Shown: positions 60,770-64,000 of the stretch, in pieces
How positions within the stretch are numbered: position 1 is the first letter of the stretch
Layout of the letters: every line of letters starts with the position of its first letter
From: Blasia pusilla
Taxonomy: Eukaryota; Marchantiophyta; Marchantiopsida; Blasiales
Length of the DNA stretch: 64,000 nucleotides
NCBI GenBank assembly: GCA_050084515.1
Contig: CM114271.1
Location: forward strand, 64,232,001-64,296,000
Direction: 5' to 3'
Notes under the pieces: model-generated
Told to the model about the DNA's origin: nothing
Databases searched by the model: none
What the model saw: only the letters and a program-made list of their open reading frames with translations
Program-made: the position numbers and the translations under genes

Positions 60770-61790
60770 AGTGGCATGATATGGAAAATAGTGAGTTTGG
60801 ATTGCGCAAGATCAAGTTCTTGGATCATGTGGTTAGCGTTGATGGAGTTAGTCCGGATATGGATAAGGTTAAAGCAATTTCCGAGTGGAAACCGCCTTCT
60901 ATAGTGTAGGGAAAGAGGAGATTCATTGGCGTGGTTGAATTTTACCCGACTTCTCTAAGGAACTTTTAGGGAATAGTGAGACTTCTCACTGTTAAGATGG
61001 CAAAGTTTGCTAACACGCCCTGGACCCAAGAAGCGAATGAGGCGTTCAATCGAGTCAAGGAGATCCTAGCACAAGACCCAGTGCTAAATAAGGTTGCATG
61101 TGGTCAAATTCCGTGTCCGTGGACATGTCCATGTCCGTGGACTTATGTCCATCTTATGGAAGGACTTGTCTGTATGGGCCCCACCTTTCTCTTCTTTCTC
61201 ATTCCCCTTACTTGCCTTTGTGTTCTTCCTCCCTCCACTCCCTCCTCTCTCATTGCTCCCCTTGTCCTTGCCTTGCCTTCCATCATGGACTAAAAGTGTG
61301 AGTCCTACCTCTAGGAACACATGTCCGTGGACATGTCCTTCCTAAAAAAGGACTTGTCCATTTTGGTGCAACCATGGGGCTGAAGCTACCGGAGTTTGAC
61401 AAACGTTCGAGGTGCATATTGATGCTAGTGATTTCGCGATTGTAGGAATGTTGGTACACGGAGGGAGACCTGTAGCATATGAGAGCAAGAAGCTTAGAAA
61501 CACCGCATGGAGGTGACCCACTCATGAGAAAGAGTTGTTTACAGTGGTTCATTGCTTGAGGAAGTGGCGTCACTATTTGGGACTTCATAAGACTCAAGTG
61601 TTCATTGATAACGTTTCACTCAAGTATTTTGACATCGAGGATCAAGTGACACCAAAAAAATTGCGATGGCATGATACCTTGGCGTTGATGAATGTATAAC
61701 TGATCCACAAGCCAAGGAAGGATAATGTCATTCCAGATGCGTTGAGTTATAGGGATGAGGACATACCATCGACGACATGGGTCTTGAGAG
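60770..61790 (+). pseudogene. RT end and RNase H of the chromovirus
   Basis: EFGLRKIKFLDHVVSVDGVS then MDKVKAISEWKPP is the RT thumb (stop at 60907). WTQEANEAFNRVKEIL leads into DPVL at 61080, where the MITE (61089-61376) interrupts; the frame resumes with LKLPEFDK, HIDASDFAI (catalytic Asp), GRPVAYESKKL, THEKELFTVVHCLRKWRHY (catalytic Glu) and LALMN-like and DALSYR (RNase H end). Confidence 0.85.
61089..61376 (+). mobile_element. hAT-like MITE, short type, inside chromovirus RNase H
   Basis: Starts TAAGGTTGCATG and ends GTGCAACCATG. The flanks GTGCTAAA (61081-61088) and GGGCTGAA (61377-61384) are 6/8 identical and both fit an original GTGCTGAA, which is what the RNase H frame (DPVL-KLPEF) needs. 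So the insertion made an 8-bp duplication, as hAT elements do. Contains GGACATGTCCATGTCCGTGG. Confidence 0.85.
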
Positions 61791-61812
61791 CAATGTTCCT
61801 TAGGAAACAGAT

Positions 61813-62940
61813 TTGGAGAGAATGATTCATGAAGAATGCATAAAGGACACCAAAGCAAGCGAGTACCTAAGGAAATTGAAGCAAGGGGAGAAGGTGGCCA
61901 ACATAAGTTTGAGGCATGGCTTACTAAGGTTTAAGAAAAGTAGGATCTATGTGGGCGAAGGTAGGCTGCGAACCAAGGTGTTAGTAAAATGTCATGATAG
62001 ACCTTTGGCAAGACATAAATGGGAGAAATCCACGGTTGCAGTTCTCACTGGGAGGTTCTTCTGGCCCAATATGAAAGAGGATGTTCCTCAATATGTGAAG
62101 ACCTATGTGACCTGCCAAGCAAATAGGGTTTCTTATGATAAGAAACAAGGCTTGATGCAGCCTTTGTCGATTCTCGATATACTCTTGCAAAGAGTGAGTA
62201 TGGACTTCATTACGAGTCTTTCGGAGTCTGAGGGATACAACACTATACTTATGATAGTTGATCGGTTTAGCAAGTTTGGGAGATTCATGCCAACGGTGGA
62301 CTCTGCTATGGCCTATACGACTTCTCGATTGTTCTTGGATAGGTGGTGGCGCGCTCATGGGTTATCCATGAGTATTATTTCAGATCGGGATCCAAAGTTT
62401 ACTAGTGATTTTTAGAAGCACTTATACAAAAGTTTTAGGACCAAGCTAATTTTCAATATCGTCTTCTACCCGCAAATGGATGGACAGATGGAAAAGGTAA
62501 ACTTGATTGTGAATCAGCACTTAAAGCATTACGTAAGTGCGGATCAGTGAGATTGGGTGAAGTGGCTAAGTATGGCTAAGTACTGTTACAACTCGACCAA
62601 ACATTCTACAACTGGAGAATCTCCATTTCTTTTGGCTTATGGATGTGAGCCAGAAGGGCCTCTTGACTTGGCCGTTTTGAAGGGTACTACATTGGCATAG
62701 ACCCGACAAGCAACGGCGGAAGGTTTGTTAGTAGAGATGTGAGAACGGGAGGAGCGAGTAAAAGAATTCTTGCAAAGGATGAACTAAGGTACGTTAAGCA
62801 TGCTAACAAGAGTTGGCGCCAATTGAGATTCCAAGTAGGGGAGCAAGTATGGTTGAGTGTGAAGAATCTCACTCTTCCGAAAGAGTTATCCGCAAAGCTA
62901 TCTACCAAGTATGGTGGATCGTATGTGATCAAGGAAAATT
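61813..62940 (+). pseudogene. Integrase of the chromovirus
   Basis: HDRPLARHKWEK and CQAN (after YVKTYVT, first C of the pair visible as TC) form the worn HHCC zinc domain. The core gives SMDFITSL (Asp), MIVDRFSKFGRF, IISDRDPKFTSDF (Asp) then a TAG, and YPQMDGQMEKVN (Glu) in the same region. STTGESPFLLAYG follows. After several stops RFQVGEQVWLSVKNL and KLSTKYGGSYVI show the C-terminal GPY/F-like module. Confidence 0.88.
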
Positions 62941-63061
62941 AACCTATTTGAGGATGTGTAATTATTGAAGAAGTGTCTTGAAGATAATGTGCACCCCGAG
63001 TGAAGATAGGTGTTGAGACCGCGCGCAATCGGTAATTGTGAACAAATAATTTGACTTCAAG

Positions 63062-63130
63062 GTGGAGACCATCTTTCTTTCGAGGCATAGGGCCAATAAG
63101 TACGAGTACTTGATCAAGTGGAAGGCTACC
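63062..63130 (+). pseudogene. Chromodomain remnant of the chromovirus
   Basis: VETIFLSRHRANKYEYLIKW followed by KAT and a stop: the first two strands of a chromodomain (pattern V-E-x-I-x-x-x-R then E-Y-L-I-K-W-K). The rest is lost. Chromodomains of these integrases bind methylated histone tails. Confidence 0.7.
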
Positions 63131-64000
63131 ATATGAAAGAGAGGTCTGGTAAGAGGAGAGGAAGAGAGGAAGAAAGAAGAGAGGAGAGAGAAAACTACCT
63201 TCAACCCAAAGAGATACTTTTTTTGAAGAGAGCTTCCTGTGGTTTGAAGAGAGTTTCCATTGGGTTGAAGAGTGGAATTTTTTTTGTGAACATTTTTGCA
63301 AATTTGTTGAATGTGTTTAGTCACTCCCACAGATTGGTTTTTTCTCTTCCACATTCTGGCAACCCGTTGGAATCCGACAGGTTGCAACTTGCACAAACTA
63401 AAGAAAAATGAAAAAAATCATTGAAATCATAAATGTGGAAAAAATCACTTTTTCCATCCAAGGTCTGAAAAAAATTCATCATTTATCCATGGCTGATTAG
63501 AGTTCAAGCTCATAGTGAACATTTTGGCACTTCAAATTACAATCAAAAACCTCATCCTCCATCCTCAAAGTGGTTTGTTTAAAATACTTTGCACTTCTTT
63601 GAAGGACAAAATTCGTTGGTGTATTCCTACTCCTACCTCCGACTCTCTTAAAAATACAAGCAACACATAGTACATGTGCTTACAAGGGAAATACCTTTTC
63701 CCACTTGTCTCTCTTTGGACAAAGTCATCACAAGAAGATGTGGGAAAGCAACAGATGGGTATCACATATACCCCTGTCACACTTAAATTCATAGTTGTTC
63801 GTGACCCAATACATCATTCCTATTCCATTGCCACTTTGAATATCTTTTGTGGCGATGATTTCCATGTTTGCCTCCCGAGCTGATGCAATTCATTTTGCTC
63901 TCTCCACCGTTGGCTTACAGGTTCTATTTCTCTTCACCCCATTTCTAGACTCGAACAGAAATAGTGGATTAAGATCATCCACCTTCTCCATGTACATGTT
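63131..64000. other. Right flank, nothing identified
   Basis: Purine-rich then AT-rich DNA; it may include the 3' untranslated part of the chromovirus. No LTR boundary was seen. Confidence 0.4.

Larger units (their letters stand above)
60765..63130 (+). mobile_element. Ty3/gypsy chromovirus, degenerate, interrupted by a MITE
   Basis: RT thumb, RNase H, integrase, integrase C-terminus and chromodomain follow in chromovirus order, with many stops and frame changes. No LTRs were recognised. The family differs from the PHD-type elements in sequence and in its chromodomain, so the window holds two gypsy lineages. Confidence 0.85.

Overview
The window looks like a nuclear genome segment from a green plant, probably a non-seed streptophyte (bryophyte, lycophyte, fern or charophyte grade). 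The grounds are spliceosomal introns with GT-AG borders, Ty3/gypsy elements, a Helitron, hAT-type MITEs, retrocopies of plant-like ERdj3B and eIF2-gamma genes, and a glycosyltransferase of the FUT8 (GT23) kind that is not typical of seed plants. The lineage is an inference; no ribosomal or organellar marker is present.

Layout. 1-3758 holds the right part of a decayed Ty3/gypsy element (copy 1): RT, RNase H, integrase, a C-terminal PHD finger and a 3' LTR. 5578-9056 (minus) holds an apparently intact four-exon gene for a Golgi-type GT23-like fucosyltransferase. 13508-18633 holds a second, better preserved element of the same family (copy 2). It shows the notable architecture: a cytosine-5 DNA methyltransferase domain fused in frame ahead of RT-RNase H-integrase-PHD. 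It runs about 4.1 kb without a frameshift but with nine premature TAG/TGA stops. 18634-41000 is mostly AT-rich intergenic DNA with many hAT-like MITEs (some nested, with readable 8-bp target duplications), two unidentified degenerate coding relics (31131-32590 and 38124-40620, both minus) and tandem repeats.

41051-43494 (minus) is a multi-exon gene joining a Pro/Tyr-rich N-terminus, one membrane segment, a long Lys/Glu repeat and the first half of a heavy-metal-associated (HMA) domain. 47157-53212 (minus) is a Helitron: a RepHel reading frame with decaying stops plus a downstream intron-bearing accessory ORF of unknown function. 53488-54078 is a solo LTR related to copy 1, followed by an ERdj3B retropseudogene and an eIF2-gamma retrofragment. 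57259-57997 resembles a CACTA transposon end. 60765-63130 is a degenerate chromovirus (RT end, RNase H, integrase, chromodomain) interrupted by a hAT MITE.

Only two loci look like functional host genes (GT23-like and HMA-like). The strongest candidate for an unusual system is the methyltransferase/PHD retrotransposon family: one polyprotein carrying a putative DNA-methylation writer and a putative histone-tail reader, with an odd duplication of the LTR tail between the polypurine tract and the 3' LTR.
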